Source of the DNA: Dama dama
Lineage: Eukaryota; Chordata; Mammalia; Artiodactyla; Cervidae
Assembly (NCBI RefSeq): GCF_033118175.1
Contig: NW_026870963.1
Coordinates: 1,736,001 to 1,800,000, forward strand
Direction of reading: 5' to 3'
Length of the DNA: 64,000 nucleotides
Part shown: in pieces, positions 14,313 to 26,300 of the stretch
How positions within the stretch are numbered: position 1 is the stretch's first letter
Layout of the letters: each line of letters starts with the position of its first letter
The notes under the pieces: generated by a model
The model's database searches: none
Seen by the model: the letters and a program-made list of their open reading frames with translations, nothing else
Told to the model about the DNA's origin: nothing
Made by a program: the position numbers and the translations under genes

Positions 14313-14991
14313 GAGGAGCATGAAACGGTCTGAAAAATAGGAGGAGCATGATGCGGTGTGGAAAAACAAGAAGAGCCTGAAAAGGTGTGAAAAATATGAA
14401 GAGCTTCAAAAGGTGTGAAAAATATGAAGAGCTTCAAAAGGTTTCAAAATTAAGAGGAGCAATAAACCGTCTGAAAAGTATGAAGGAGCATGAAACGGTT
14501 TGAAAAATAGAAGGAGCATGAAGTGGTGTTGAAAAAAAAGAAGAGCCTGAAAATGTGTGAAAAATATGAAGAGCTTCAAAAGGTGTGAAATACATGAGGA
14601 ACATTAAACGTTCTGAAAAATAGGAGGAGCATGAAGCGGTGTTGAAAAACATGAAGATCCTGAAAAGGTGTTAAAAATATGAAGAGCTTCAAAAAGTGTG
14701 AAAAATAGGAGGAGCATGAAGCGGTGTTCAAAAACATGAAGAGCCTGAAAAGGTTTGAAAAATATGAAGAGCTTCAAACGGTCTGAAATACATGAGGAGC
14801 ATGAAACGGTCTGAAAAATAGGAGGAGCATGATGCGGTGTGGAAAAACAAGAAGAGCCTGAAAAGGTGTGAAAAATATGAAGAGCTTCAAAAGGTGTGAA
14901 AAATATGAAGAGCTTCAAAAGGTTTCAAAATTAAGAGGAGCAATAAACCGTCTGAAAAGTATGAAGGAGCATGAAACGGTTTGAAAAATAG
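14313..14991 (+). repeat. 481-bp local duplication at left edge of 8.6-kb array
   Basis: The 198 bp at 14313-14510 reappear at 14794-14991 without a mismatch that I can see. Both contain the rare variants GATGCGGTGTGGAAAAACAAG and AGAGGAGCAATAAACCG. The copies are offset by 481 bp. The second lies inside 8.6-kb unit 1, while the first lies outside the array and abuts the point where inter-unit identity begins (~14501). The order is therefore A - C - A, with C (about 14511-14793) shared by all units. This fits a recombination junction at the array edge. Confidence 0.85.
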
Positions 14992-17900
14992 GAGGAGCAT
15001 GAAACGTGATGAAAAACATGAAGAGCTTCAAAGGGTGTGAAAAATATTAGATCATGAAACGATCTGAAAAATAGGAGGAGCATGAACTGGTCTTGAACAA
15101 CATGAAGAGCATGAAAAGGTGTGAAAAATATGAAGAGCTTAAAAAGGTGTCAAAAATATGAGGAGCACGGAACGGTCTGAAAAATAGGAGAACCACGAAG
15201 CTGTGTTGAAAAACATGACAGCATGAAAAGGTGTGAAAAATATGAAGGGCTGCAAAAGTTGTGAAAAATATGAAGAGCATGAAAAGGTCTGAAAAATAGG
15301 AGGAGCATGAAGCGCTGTTGAAAAACATGAAGTGCCTGAAAAGTTGTGAAGAATATGAAGAGCTTCAAAAGGTGTCAAAAATATGAGGAGCATGAAATGG
15401 ACTGAAAAATATGAGGTGCATGAATCGGTCTGATTAATAGGAGGAGCATGAAACGGTGTTGAAAAACATGAAGAGCATTGAAAGGTGTGAAAAATATGAA
15501 GAGCTTCAAAAGGTGTCAAAACTGTGAGGATCATGAAATGATCTGAAAGATAGGAGGAGCATGAACCGGTGGTCAGAAACATGAAGAGCCTGAAAAGGTG
15601 TGAAATATATGAAGAGCTTCAAAAGGTGTGAAAAATATGAATAGCTTCAGAAGGTGTTAAAAATATGAGGAGCATGAAACGGTCTGAAAAATAGGTGGAG
15701 CATCAAAATGTGTTGAAAAAAATGAAGATCATGAAAGGTTTGAAAAATATGAAGAGCTTCAAAAGGAGTCAAAAATAGAAGCAGCATGAAACGGTGTTCA
15801 AAAACTTGAAGTGCCTGAAAATGTGTGAAAAATATGAAGACATTTAAACGTGTCAAAAATATGAGGAACATGAAACGGTCTGAAAAATAGGAGGAGCATG
15901 AAGCGGTGTTGAAAAACATGAAGAGCATGAAAAGGTGTGAAAAATATGAAGAGCTTCAAACGGTGTGAAAAATATGAGGAGCATGAAACAGTCTGAAAAA
16001 TAGGAGGAGCATGAAGCGCTGTTCAAAAACATGAAGAGCCACAAAAGGTGTGAAAAATATGAAGAGCTTTAAAAGGTGTCAAAATATGAGGAGCATGAAA
16101 CGTTCTGAAAAATAGGAGGATCATGAAACGGTGTTCAAAAACATGAAGAGCCTGAAAAGGTGTGAAAAATATGAAGAGCCTCAAAAAATGTCAAATATAT
16201 AAGGAGTATGAAATGGTCTCAAAAATAGGAGGAGCAAGAAGCGGTGTTGAAAAACATGAAGAGCCTGAAACCGAGTGAAAAATATGAAGAGCTTCAAAAA
16301 TGTGAAAAATATGAAGAGCTTCAAAAGGTGTGAAAAATATGAAGAGCTTCAAAAGTTGTCAAAAATGAGATGTGCATGAAACGGACTGAAATATAGGAGG
16401 AGCTTGAAGTGATGTTGAAAAACATGAAGAGCCTGAAAATGTGTGAAATATAGGAAGAGCTTCAAAAGGTGTCAAAAATAAGATGAGCATGAAACAGTCT
16501 GAAAATAAGAAGGAGCATGAAGCGGTGTTCAGAAACATGAAGAGCCTGAAAAGGTGTGAAAAATATGAGGAGCTTCAAAAGGTGTCAAAATATCAGGAGC
16601 AGGAAACGGTCTGAAAAATAGGAGGAGCATGAAGTGCTGTTCAAAATCATGAAGATCCTGGAAAGTTGTGAAAAATATGAAGAGCTTCAAAAGGTGTGAA
16701 ATACATGAGGAGCATGAAACGGTCTGAAAAATAGGAGGAGCCTGAAGCGGTGTAGAAAAACATGAAGAGCCTGAAAATGTGTGAAAAATATGAAGAGCTT
16801 CAAAAGGTGTCAAAAATGAGATGAGCATAAAACGGTCTGATAAGTAGGAGGAGCATGAAGTGGTGTTGACAAACATGAAGAGCCTGAAAACGTGTGAAAA
16901 ATATGAAGGGCTTCAAAAGGTGTGAAAAATATGAAGAGCTTCCAAAGTTGTCAAAAATATGAGGAGCATGAATCGGTCTCAAAAAATAGGAGAGAGCATG
17001 AAGCGGTGTTGAAAAACATGAAGAGCCTGAAAAGGTTTGAAAAATATGAAGAACTTCAGAAGTTGTCAAATCATGAGGAGCATGAAACGGTCTGAAAAAT
17101 AAGAGGACATTGAAGCGGTGTTGAAAAATATGAAGAGCGTGAAAACGTGTGAAAAATATGAAGAGCTTCAAAAGGTGTGAAAAATATGAAAAGCTTCTAA
17201 AGGTGTCAAAAATGAGATGGGCATGAAACGGTCTGAAAATTAGGAGGAGCATGAAGCGGTGTTGAAAAACATGAAGAGCGTGAAAAGGTGTGAAAAATAT
17301 GAAGAGCATGAAAATGTGTGAAAAATATGAGGAGCATAAACTGTGTTCAAAAACATGAATATCCAGAAAAGGTGTGAAAAATATGAAGAGCATCAAAATG
17401 TCTCAAAAACATGAGGAGCATGAAACGGTCTGAAAATAGAAGGAGCATGAAGCGGTGTTCAAAAACATGAAGAGCCTGAAAAGGTGTGAAAAATATGAAG
17501 AGCTTCAAAAGATATAAAAAATATGAGGAGCATGAAACGGTTTGAAAAATACAAGGAGCATGATGTGGTGTTGAAATCATGAAGTGCATAAAAATGTGTG
17601 AAAAATATGAAGAGCTTCAAAAAATATCAAAATATGAGGAGCATGTAACGGTCTGAAAATTAGAAGGAGCATGAGGTGGTGTTCAAAAACATGAAGAGCC
17701 TGAAAAGGTGTGAAAAATATGAAGAGATTCAAAAGGTGTCAATAATATGAGGAGCATGAAACGGTCTGTAAAATATGAGGAGCATGAATCGGTGTTCAAA
17801 AACATGAAGAGCCTGAAAAGCTGTGAAAAATATGAAGAGCATCAAGATTGTCAAAATATGAGGAGCATGAAATGGTCTGAAAAATAGGAGGAGCATGAAA

Positions 17901-18642
17901 CGGTGTTGAAAAACATGAAGATCCGGAAAAAGTGTGAAAAATATGAAGAGCTTCAAAAGGTGTCAAAAATATGAGGAGCATGAAACGGTGTGAAAAATAG
18001 GAGGAGAATAAAGCGGTGTTGAAAAACATGAAGAGCCTGAAAAGGTGTGAAAAATATGAAGAGCTTGAAAAGTTGTCAAAAATATGAGGAGCATGAAACA
18101 GTCTGAAAAATAGGAGGAGGAGAAGCGGATTTGAAAAACATGAAGAGCCTGAAATGGTGTGATAATTATGAAGCACTTCAAATGGTGTCAAAATTATGGG
18201 GAGCATTAAACGGTATGAAAAATAGGAGGAGCTTGAAACCTTGTTGAAAAATATGAAGAGCATGAAAAGGTGTGGAAAAATATGAAGAGCTGCAAAAGGT
18301 GTCAAAAATATGAGGAGCATGAAACGGTCTGAAAAATATGAGGAGCATGAAACGGTGTTGAAATTCAAGAAAACCCTGAAAAGGTGTGAAATATATGAAG
18401 AGCTTCAAAAGATATCAAAAATAGGAGGAGCAGGAAGCGGTGTAGAAAAACATGAACAGCCTGAAAAGGTGTGAAATATATGAAGAGCTTCAAAACGTGT
18501 CAAAAATATGAGGACCATGAAATGGTCTGAAAAATAGAAGGAGCATGAAGCGGTGTTCAAAAACATGAAGAGCCTGAAAAGGTGTGAAATATATGAAGAG
18601 CTTCAAAAGGTGTAAAAAATATGAGGAGTTTGAAACGGTCTG

Positions 18643-18655
18643 AAAAATAAGAGGA
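18643..18655 (+). repeat. L1 target-site duplication, left, copy 1
   Basis: AAAAATAAGAGGA immediately before the L1 and repeated after its A-tail at 20099-20111. The sequence is a natural satellite S1 variant (compare AAAAATAAGAGGATC near 22746), so the target was the A-tract of a subunit. The left part of the match overlaps the A-tail, so the true length could be a little shorter. Confidence 0.85.
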
Positions 18656-19484
18656 TCTGGTTTCCTCAGTGTGTATGCCCAGAAGTGGAATTGCTGGGTC
18701 ATATGGCAGTTCTCTTTCCAGTTTTTTAAGAAATCTCTACACCGTTTTCCATAGCGGCTGTACTAGTGTGCATTCCCACCAACAGTATAAGAGGGTTCCC
18801 TTTTCTCCACTCCCTCTCCAGCATTTATTGCTTGTAGACTTTTGGATAGCAGCCATCCTGACTGGCATGTAATGGTACCTCATTGTGGTTTTGATTTGCA
18901 TTTCTCTAATAATGAGTGATGTTGAGCATCTTTTCATGTGTTTGTTAGCCATCTGTATGTCTTCTTTGGAGAAATGTCTGTTTAGTTCTTTGGCCCATTT
19001 TTTGATTGGGTCATTTATTTTTCTGGAATTGAGCTGCAGGAGTTGCTTGTATATTTTTGAGATTAATCCTTTGTCTGTTTCTTCATTTGCTATTATTTTC
19101 TCCCAATCTGAGGGCTGTCTTTTCACCTTACTTATAGTTTCCTTTGTAGTGCAAAAGCTTTTAAGTTTCATTAGGTCCCATTTGTTTAGTTTTGCTTTTA
19201 TTTCCAATATTCTGGGAGGTGGGTCATAGAGGATCTTGCTTTGATTTATGTCGGAGAGTGTTTTGCCTATGTTCTCCTCTAGGAGTTTTATAGTTTCTGG
19301 TCTTACATTTAGATCTTTAATCCATTTTGAGTTTATTTTTGTGTATGGTGTTAGAAAGTGTTCTATTTTCATTCTTTTACAAGTGGTTGACCAGTTTTCC
19401 CAGCACCACTTGTTAAAGAGGTTGTCTTTTTTCCATTGTATATCCTTGCCTCCTTTGTCAAAGATAAGGTGTCCATAGGTTCGT
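18656..19484 (-). pseudogene. L1 ORF2 fragment, inverted part, copy 1
   Basis: Minus-strand C-terminal part of the L1 endonuclease/reverse transcriptase ORF2p, downstream of the RT catalytic core. In sense order it starts at RTYGHLIFDKGGKD, passes KWCWENWSTTC, LNKWDLMKLKSF and the cysteine-rich region around NKCWRG...CWWEC, and ends at IPLLGIHTEET. No RT or endonuclease catalytic residues remain. A premature TAG at 18737-18739 (minus strand) replaces a Trp codon just after PLWKTV. The open frame that enters this part from the sense segment at its 5' side is a chimera made by the inversion, not an original start. A dead fragment with no expected activity. Confidence 0.93.
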
Positions 19485-20050
19485 CTGAAAGAGACACGTG
19501 CACCCCAATGTTCATCGCAGCACTGTTTATAATAGCCAGGACATGGAAGCAACCTAGATGCCCGTCAGCAGATGAATGGATAAGAAAGCTGTGGTACATA
19601 TACACCATGGAATATTACTCAGCCGTTAAAAAGAATTCATTTGAATCAGTCCTAATGAGATGGATGAAGCTGGAGCCCATTTTACAGAGTGAAGTAAGCC
19701 AGAAAGATAAAGAACATTACAGCATACTGACACATGTATATGGAATTTAGAAAGGTGACAACGATAACCCTATATGCAGAACAGAAAAAGAGACACAGAA
19801 ATACAGAACAGACTTTTAAACTTTGTGGGAGAATGTGAGGGTGGGATATTTCAAAAGAACAGCATGTATGCTATCTATGGTGAAACAGATCACCAGCCCA
19901 GGTAGGATGCACGAGACAAGTGCTCCGGCTTGGTGCACTGGGAAGACCCAGAGGAATCGGGTGGAGAGGGAGGTGGGAGGGGCAATCGGGACTGGGAATG
20001 CATGTAAGTCCATGGCTGATTCATATCAAAGTATGACAAAACCAAATGGA
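19485..20050 (+). pseudogene. L1 ORF2 C-terminus and 3' UTR, sense part, copy 1
   Basis: The last ~88 codons of ORF2 in the sense direction, including CTPMFIAALFIIARTWKQ, ADEWIRKLWYIYTMEYYS and the end at THVYGI, with the natural stop TAG at 19748-19750. The 3' UTR follows (19751 to about 20050), with a G-rich stretch near 19955-19990, then an A-rich tail to 20098. The frame is uninterrupted here but lacks all catalytic domains and a start, so it is a non-coding relic. Confidence 0.92.
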
Positions 20051-20098
20051 AAAAAAATAAAAATAATAAAAAAAATTTAAAAAAATAACAATAAAAAA

Positions 20099-20111
20099 AA
20101 AAATAAGAGGA
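20099..20111 (+). repeat. L1 target-site duplication, right, copy 1
   Basis: AAAAATAAGAGGA directly after the A-rich tail, matching 18643-18655. The satellite then resumes in phase with GCATGAAACGG. Confidence 0.85.
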
Positions 20112-20144
20112 GCATGAAACGGTGTTCAAAAACATGAAGAGCCT

Positions 20145-20370
20145 GAAAAGGTGTGGAAATTATGAAGAGCTTCAAAAGGTGTCAAATATATGAGGAGCAT
20201 AAAACGGTCTGAAAAAAAGGAGGAGCATGAAATGGTGTTGAAAAACATGAAGAGCCTGAAAAGGTGTGGAAATTATGAAGAGCTTCAAAAGGTGTCAAAT
20301 ATATGAGGAGCATAAAACGGTCTGAAAAAAATGAGGAGCATGAAGTGGTGTTGAAAACCATGAAGAGCCT
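20145..20370 (+). repeat. 113-bp tandem pair next to L1 inside the 8.6-kb unit
   Basis: The rare variant GTGTGGAAATTATGAAG occurs at 20151 and 20264, 113 bp apart. Each is followed by CATAAAACGGTCTGAAAAAA. The same pair is present in units 2 and 3 at the expected offsets (near 28789 and 37426). Confidence 0.8.
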
Positions 20371-23300
20371 GTAAGGTGTGAAAAAAATGAAGAACTTCAA
20401 AAGGTGTCAAAAATATAAGGAGCATGAAACGGCCTGAAAAATAGGAGGAGCATGAAGGGGTGTTCAAAAACGTGAAAAGCCTGAAAAGGTGTGAAAAACA
20501 TGAAGAGTTTCAAAAGGTGTCAAAAATGAGATGAGCATGAAACGGTCTGAAAAATAGGAGGAGCATGAAGCGGTGTTCAAAAACATGAAGAGCCTGAAAA
20601 AGTGTGAAAAATATGAAGAGCTTATAAAATTGTCAAAAATATGAGGAGCATGAAGAGATGTTCAAAAACATGAAGAGGTTATTAAGGTGTGAAAAACATG
20701 AAGAGCTATAAAAGGTTTGAAAAATAGGAGGAGCATGAAGCGGTGTTCAAAAACATGAAGAGCCTGAAAAAGTGTGAAAAATATGAAGAGCTTATAAAAT
20801 TGTCAAAATATGAGGAGCATGAAACGGTCTGAAAAATACGAGCAGCCTGAAACCGTCTGAAAAATAGGAGGAGCATAAAGCGGTGTTCAAAAACATGAAG
20901 GGCCTGAAAACGTGTGAAAAATATGAAGAGCTTCAAAAGGAGTCAAAAATATGCGGAGCCTGAAACGATCTGAAAATTAGGAGGAGCATGAAGCGGTGTT
21001 GAAAACCATGAAGAGCCGGAAAAGGTGTGAAAAATGTGAAGAGCTTCAAAAGGTGTCAAAAATATGAGGAGCATGAAACGCTCTGAAATATAGGAGGATC
21101 ATGAAGCGGTGTTGAAAAACATGAAGAGCCTGAAAAGGTGTGATAAATGTGAAGAGCTTCAAAAGGTGTCAAAAATATGAGGAGCATGAAACGGTCTGAA
21201 AAATAGGAGGAGCATGAAACGGTGATCAAAAACATGAAGAGTCTGAAAACGTGTGAAAAATATGAAGAGCTTCAAACGGTGTGAAAAATATCAGGAGCAT
21301 GAAACGGTCTGAAAAAGATGAGGAGCATGAAGTAGTCTTCAAAAACATGTACAGCCTGAAAAGGTGTGAAAAATATGAAGAGCTTCAAAAGGTGTGAAAT
21401 ACATGAGTATCATGAAACGGTATAAAAAATAGGAGGAGCATGAAGCTGTGTTCAAAAACATGAGAGCCTGAAAAGGTGTGCAAAATATGAAGAGGTTTAA
21501 AAGGTGTGAAAAATACGAGGAGCATGAAACGGTCTGAAAAATAGGAGGAGCATGAAACGGTGTTCAAAACATGAAGAGCCTGAAATGGTGTGAAAAATAT
21601 GAAGAGCCTCAAAACGTTTCAAAAATATGAGGAGGATGAAACGGTCTGAAAAATAGGAGGCGCATGAAGCGATGTTGAAAAACTTGAAGAGCTTGAAAAG
21701 GTGTAAAATATGAAGAGCTTCAAAACGTGTGAAAAATATGAAGAGCTTCAAAAGGTGTCAAAAATGAGATGAGCATGAAACGGTCTGAAAAATAGGAGGA
21801 GAATGAAACGGTGTTGAAAAACTTGAAGACCCTGAAAAGCTGTGAAAAATATGAAGAGCTTCAAAAGGTGTGAAAAATATGAAGAGCTTCCAAAAGTGTC
21901 AAAAATATGAGGAGCATGAAAAGGTCAGAAAAAGAGGAGGAGCATGAGCGGAGTTGAAAAACATGAAGAGACCGAAAAGGTGTGAAAAATATGAAGAGCT
22001 TCAAAAGGTTTGAAAAATAGGAGGAGCATGAAGCGGTTTTCAAAAACATGAAAAGCCTGAAAAGGTGTGAAAAATACGAAGAGCTTCAAAAGGTGTCAAA
22101 AATATGACGAGCATGAAAGAGTCTGAAAAATAGGAGCAGCATGAAACGGTGTTCAAAAACATGAAGAGCCTGAAAAGGTGTGAAAAATATGAAGAGCTTG
22201 AAAAGGTGTGAAAATAGAAGGAGCATGAAGGGGTGTTCAAAAACATGATAAGCCTGAAAAGGTGTAAAAAACATGAAGAGTTTCAAAAGGTGTCAAAAAT
22301 GAGATGAGCATGAAACGGTCTGAAAAATAGGAGGATCATGAAGCGGTGTTCAAAAAGATGAAGAGCCTGAAAAGGTGTGAAAAACATGAAGAGTTTCAAA
22401 AGGTGTCAAAAATATGAGGAGCATGAAACGGTCTGACAAAGAGGAGGAGCATAAAGTGGTGTTTAAAAACATGAAGGGCCTGAAAAGGTGTGAACAGTAT
22501 GAAGAGCTTCAAAAGGTGTCAAAAATGATATGAGCATGAAACGGTCTGAAAAATAGGAGGAGCATGAAGCGGTGTTCAAAAACATAAAGAGCCTGAAAAG
22601 GTGTGAAAAATATGAAGAGCTTCAAAAGGTGTGAAAAATGAGAGGATCATGAAACGGTCGGAAAAATAGGAGGAGCATGAAGCGGTGTTCAAAAACATGA
22701 AGAGCTGAAAAGGTGTGAAAAATATGAAGAGCTTCAAAAGGTGTGAAAAATAAGAGGATCATGAAACGGTCTGAAAAATAGGAGGAGCATGAAGCGGTGT
22801 TCAAAACCATGAAGAGCCTGAAAAGGTATGAAAAATATGAAGAGCTTCAAAAAGTGTCAAAAATATGAGGAGCATGAAACGGTCTCAAAAATTGGAGGAG
22901 CCTGAAGCAGTCGGAAAAAAAGGAGGACATTGAAACGGTGTTGAAAAACATGAAGAGCCCGAAAACGTGTGAAAAATAGGAGGAGCTTCAAAAGGTGTCA
23001 AAAAAATGAGGAGCATGAAACGGTCTGAAAAATAGGAGGAGCAAGAAGCGGCGTGCAAAAACAAGAAGAGCCTTAAAAGGTGTGAAAAATATGAAGAGCT
23101 TCAAAAGGTGTGAAAAATGAAAGGAGCATGAAACGGTATGAAAAATAGAAGGAGCATGAAGTGGTGTTGAAAAAAAAGAAGAGCCTGAAAATGTGTGAAA
23201 AATATGAAGAGCTTCAAAAGGTGTGAAATACATGAGGAACATTAAACGTTCTGAAAAATAGGAGGAGCATGAAGCGGTGTTGAAAAACATGAAGAGCCTG

Positions 23301-26300
23301 AAAAGGTGTTAAAAATATGAAGAGCTTCAAAAAGTGTGAAAAATAGGAGGAGCATGAAGCGGTGTTCAAAAACATGAAGAGCCTGAAAAGGTTTGAAAAA
23401 TATGAAGAGCTTCAAACGGTCTGAAATACATGAGGAGCATGAAACGGTCTGAAAAATAGGAGGAGCATGATGCGGTGTGGAAAAACAAGAAGAGCCTGAA
23501 AAGGTGTGAAAAATATGAAGAGCTTCAAAAGGTGTGAAAAATATGAAGAGCTTCAAAAGGTTTCAAAATTAAGAGGAGCAATAAACCGTCTGAAAAGTAT
23601 GAAGGAGCATGAAACGGTTTGAAAAATAGGAGGAGCATGAAACGTGATGAAAAACATGAAGAGCTTCAAAGGGTGTGAAAAATATTAGATCATGAAACGA
23701 TCTGAAAAATAGGAGGAGCATGAACTGGTCTTGAACAACATGAAGAGCATGAAAAGGTGTGAAAAATATGAAGAGCTTAAAAAGGTGTCAAAAATATGAG
23801 GAGCACGGAACGGTCTGAAAAATAGGAGAACCACGAAGCTGTGTTGAAAAACATGACAGCATGAAAAGGTGTGAAAAATATGAAGGGCTGCAAAAGTTGT
23901 GAAAAATATGAAGAGCATGAAAAGGTCTGAAAAATAGGAGGAGCATGAAGCGCTGTTGAAAAACATGAAGTGCCTGAAAAGTTGTGAAGAATATGAAGAG
24001 CTTCAAAAGGTGTCAAAAATATGAGGAGCATGAAATGGACTGAAAAATATGAGGTGCATGAATCGGTCTGATTAATAGGAGGAGCATGAAACGGTGTTGA
24101 AAAACATGAAGAGCATTGAAAGGTGTGAAAAATATGAAGAGCTTCAAAAGGTGTCAAAACTGTGAGGATCATGAAATGATCTGAAAGATAGGAGGAGCAT
24201 GAACCGGTGGTCAGAAACATGAAGAGCCTGAAAAGGTGTGAAATATATGAAGAGCTTCAAAAGGTGTGAAAAATATGAATAGCTTCAGAAGGTGTTAAAA
24301 ATATGAGGAGCATGAAACGGTCTGAAAAATAGGTGGAGCATCAAAATGTGTTGAAAAAAATGAAGATCATGAAAGGTTTGAAAAATATGAAGAGCTTCAA
24401 AAGGAGTCAAAAATAGAAGCAGCATGAAACGGTGTTCAAAAACTTGAAGTGCCTGAAAATGTGTGAAAAATATGAAGAGATTTAAACGTGTCAAAAATAT
24501 GAGGAACATGAAACGGTCTGAAAAATAGGAGGAGCATGAAGCGGTGTTGAAAAACATGAAGAGCATGAAAAGGTGTGAAAAATATGAAGAGCTTCAAACG
24601 GTGTGAAAAATATGAGGAGCATGAAACAGTCTGAAAAATAGGAGGAGCATGAAGCGCTGTTCAAAAACATGAAGAGCCACAAAAGGTGTGAAAAATATGA
24701 AGAGCTTTAAAAGGTGTCAAAATATGAGGAGCATGAAACGTTCTGAAAAATAGGAGGATCATGAAACGGTGTTCAAAAACATGAAGAGCCTGAAAAGGTG
24801 TGAAAAATATGAAGAGCCTCAAAAAATGTCAAATATATAAGGAGTATGAAATGGTCTCAAAAATAGGAGGAGCAAGAAGCGGTGTTGAAAAACATGAAGA
24901 GCCTGAAACCGAGTGAAAAATATGAAGAGCTTCAAAAATGTGAAAAATATGAAGAGCTTCAAAAGGTGTGAAAAATATGAAGAGCTTCAAAAGTTGTCAA
25001 AAATGAGATGTGCATGAAACGGACTGAAATATAGGAGGAGCTTGAAGTGATGTTGAAAAACATGAAGAGCCTGAAAATGTGTGAAATATAGGAAGAGCTT
25101 CAAAAGGTGTCAAAAATAAGATGAGCATGAAACAGTCTGAAAATAAGAAGGAGCATGAAGCGGTGTTCAGAAACATGAAGAGCCTGAAAAGGTGTGAAAA
25201 ATATGAGGAGCTTCAAAAGGTGTCAAAATATCAGGAGCAGGAAACGGTCTGAAAAATAGGAGGAGCATGAAGTGCTGTTCAAAATCATGAAGATCCTGGA
25301 AAGTTGTGAAAAATATGAAGAGCTTCAAAAGGTGTGAAATACATGAGGAGCATGAAACGGTCTGAAAAATAGGAGGAGCCTGAAGCGGTGTAGAAAAACA
25401 TGAAGAGCCTGAAAATGTGTGAAAAATATGAAGAGCTTCAAAAGGTGTCAAAAATGAGATGAGCATAAAACGGTCTGATAAGTAGGAGGAGCATGAAGTG
25501 GTGTTGACAAACATGAAGAGCCTGAAAACGTGTGAAAAATATGAAGGGCTTCAAAAGGTGTGAAAAATATGAAGAGCTTCCAAAGTTGTCAAAAATATGA
25601 GGAGCATGAATCGGTCTCAAAAAATAGGAGAGAGCATGAAGCGGTGTTGAAAAACATGAAGAGCCTGAAAAGGTTTGAAAAATATGAAGAACTTCAGAAG
25701 TTGTCAAATCATGAGGAGCATGAAACGGTCTGAAAAATAAGAGGACATTGAAGCGGTGTTGAAAAATATGAAGAGCGTGAAAACGTGTGAAAAATATGAA
25801 GAGCTTCAAAAGGTGTGAAAAATATGAAAAGCTTCTAAAGGTGTCAAAAATGAGATGGGCATGAAACGGTCTGAAAATTAGGAGGAGCATGAAGCGGTGT
25901 TGAAAAACATGAAGAGCGTGAAAAGGTGTGAAAAATATGAAGAGCATGAAAATGTGTGAAAAATATGAGGAGCATAAACTGTGTTCAAAAACATGAATAT
26001 CCAGAAAAGGTGTGAAAAATATGAAGAGCATCAAAATGTCTCAAAAACATGAGGAGCATGAAACGGTCTGAAAATAGAAGGAGCATGAAGCGGTGTTCAA
26101 AAACATGAAGAGCCTGAAAAGGTGTGAAAAATATGAAGAGCTTCAAAAGATATAAAAAATATGAGGAGCATGAAACGGTTTGAAAAATACAAGGAGCATG
26201 ATGTGGTGTTGAAATCATGAAGTGCATAAAAATGTGTGAAAAATATGAAGAGCTTCAAAAAATATCAAAATATGAGGAGCATGTAACGGTCTGAAAATTA

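Larger units (their letters stand above)
1..14500 (+). repeat. Diverged 113-bp satellite, left flank
   Basis: Continuous tandem satellite with no gene. The repeat is 113 bp, seen for example as GAGGAGCATGAAACGG starting at 10629 and again at 10742. Each 113-bp unit is four ~28-bp subunits that share the plan G(A/G)(A/G)GAGC, a short variable core, GGT(C/G)T, then an A-tract. Neighbouring units differ by many substitutions and by gain or loss of whole 28-bp subunits, most often extra S4 subunits (GAAGAGCTTCAAAAGG). An example is 10742 to 10910, which is 168 bp, or six subunits. Purines dominate the + strand. I do not recognise the family. Open frames on the minus strand here are chance products of the low stop density on the CT-rich strand. 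Confidence 0.93.
18656..20098 (+). mobile_element. 5'-truncated, 5'-inverted LINE-1 (twin-primed), copy 1
   Basis: A non-autonomous remnant of about 1.44 kb. Positions 18656-19484 are antisense L1 ORF2 and 19485-20098 are sense ORF2 end, 3' UTR and A-rich tail. Against the + strand L1 at 55504-57694, the inverted part corresponds to 56292-57120 (829 bp in both) and the sense part resumes at 57122, so only one base is missing at the inversion point. Inverted 5' end, sense 3' end, A-tail and target duplication are the recognised signature of twin priming. AATAAA-like motifs occur in the tail (20056-20070). The 3' UTR is of bovid type as far as I recall. Confidence 0.95.
14501..23138 (+). repeat. 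8,638-bp higher-order satellite unit, copy 1
   Basis: Identity to the next copy starts at about 14501; upstream, 14471-14490 no longer aligns with 23109-23128. The offset is 8,638 bp at every landmark checked (for example 14511 to 23149, 18948 to 27586, 20104 to 28742). The unit is about 7.18 kb of 113-bp satellite plus a twin-primed L1 with its target duplication. Differences from copy 2 that I noticed are single bases, for example GAAGATCC against GAAGAGCC near 14657 and C against G near 15841. Confidence 0.93.

Noticed and set aside
18669..19478. Plus-strand ORFs across the inverted L1 part (67, 114 and 76 codons)
   Set aside because: They lie on the antisense strand of ORF2 and are shadows of it.
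18737..19552. A 271-codon minus-strand ORF as a gene
   Set aside because: It is antisense sequence of the sense L1 part joined to inverted ORF2 by the twin-priming inversion; its first residues have no L1 or other meaning and the frame ends at a premature stop. The same holds for its copies at 27375-28190 and 36258-36827.
19816..20135. Minus-strand ORFs over the L1 3' UTR and tail
   Set aside because: Antisense to the non-coding L1 3' UTR and A-rich tail; low complexity at the poly-A part; no support for coding.
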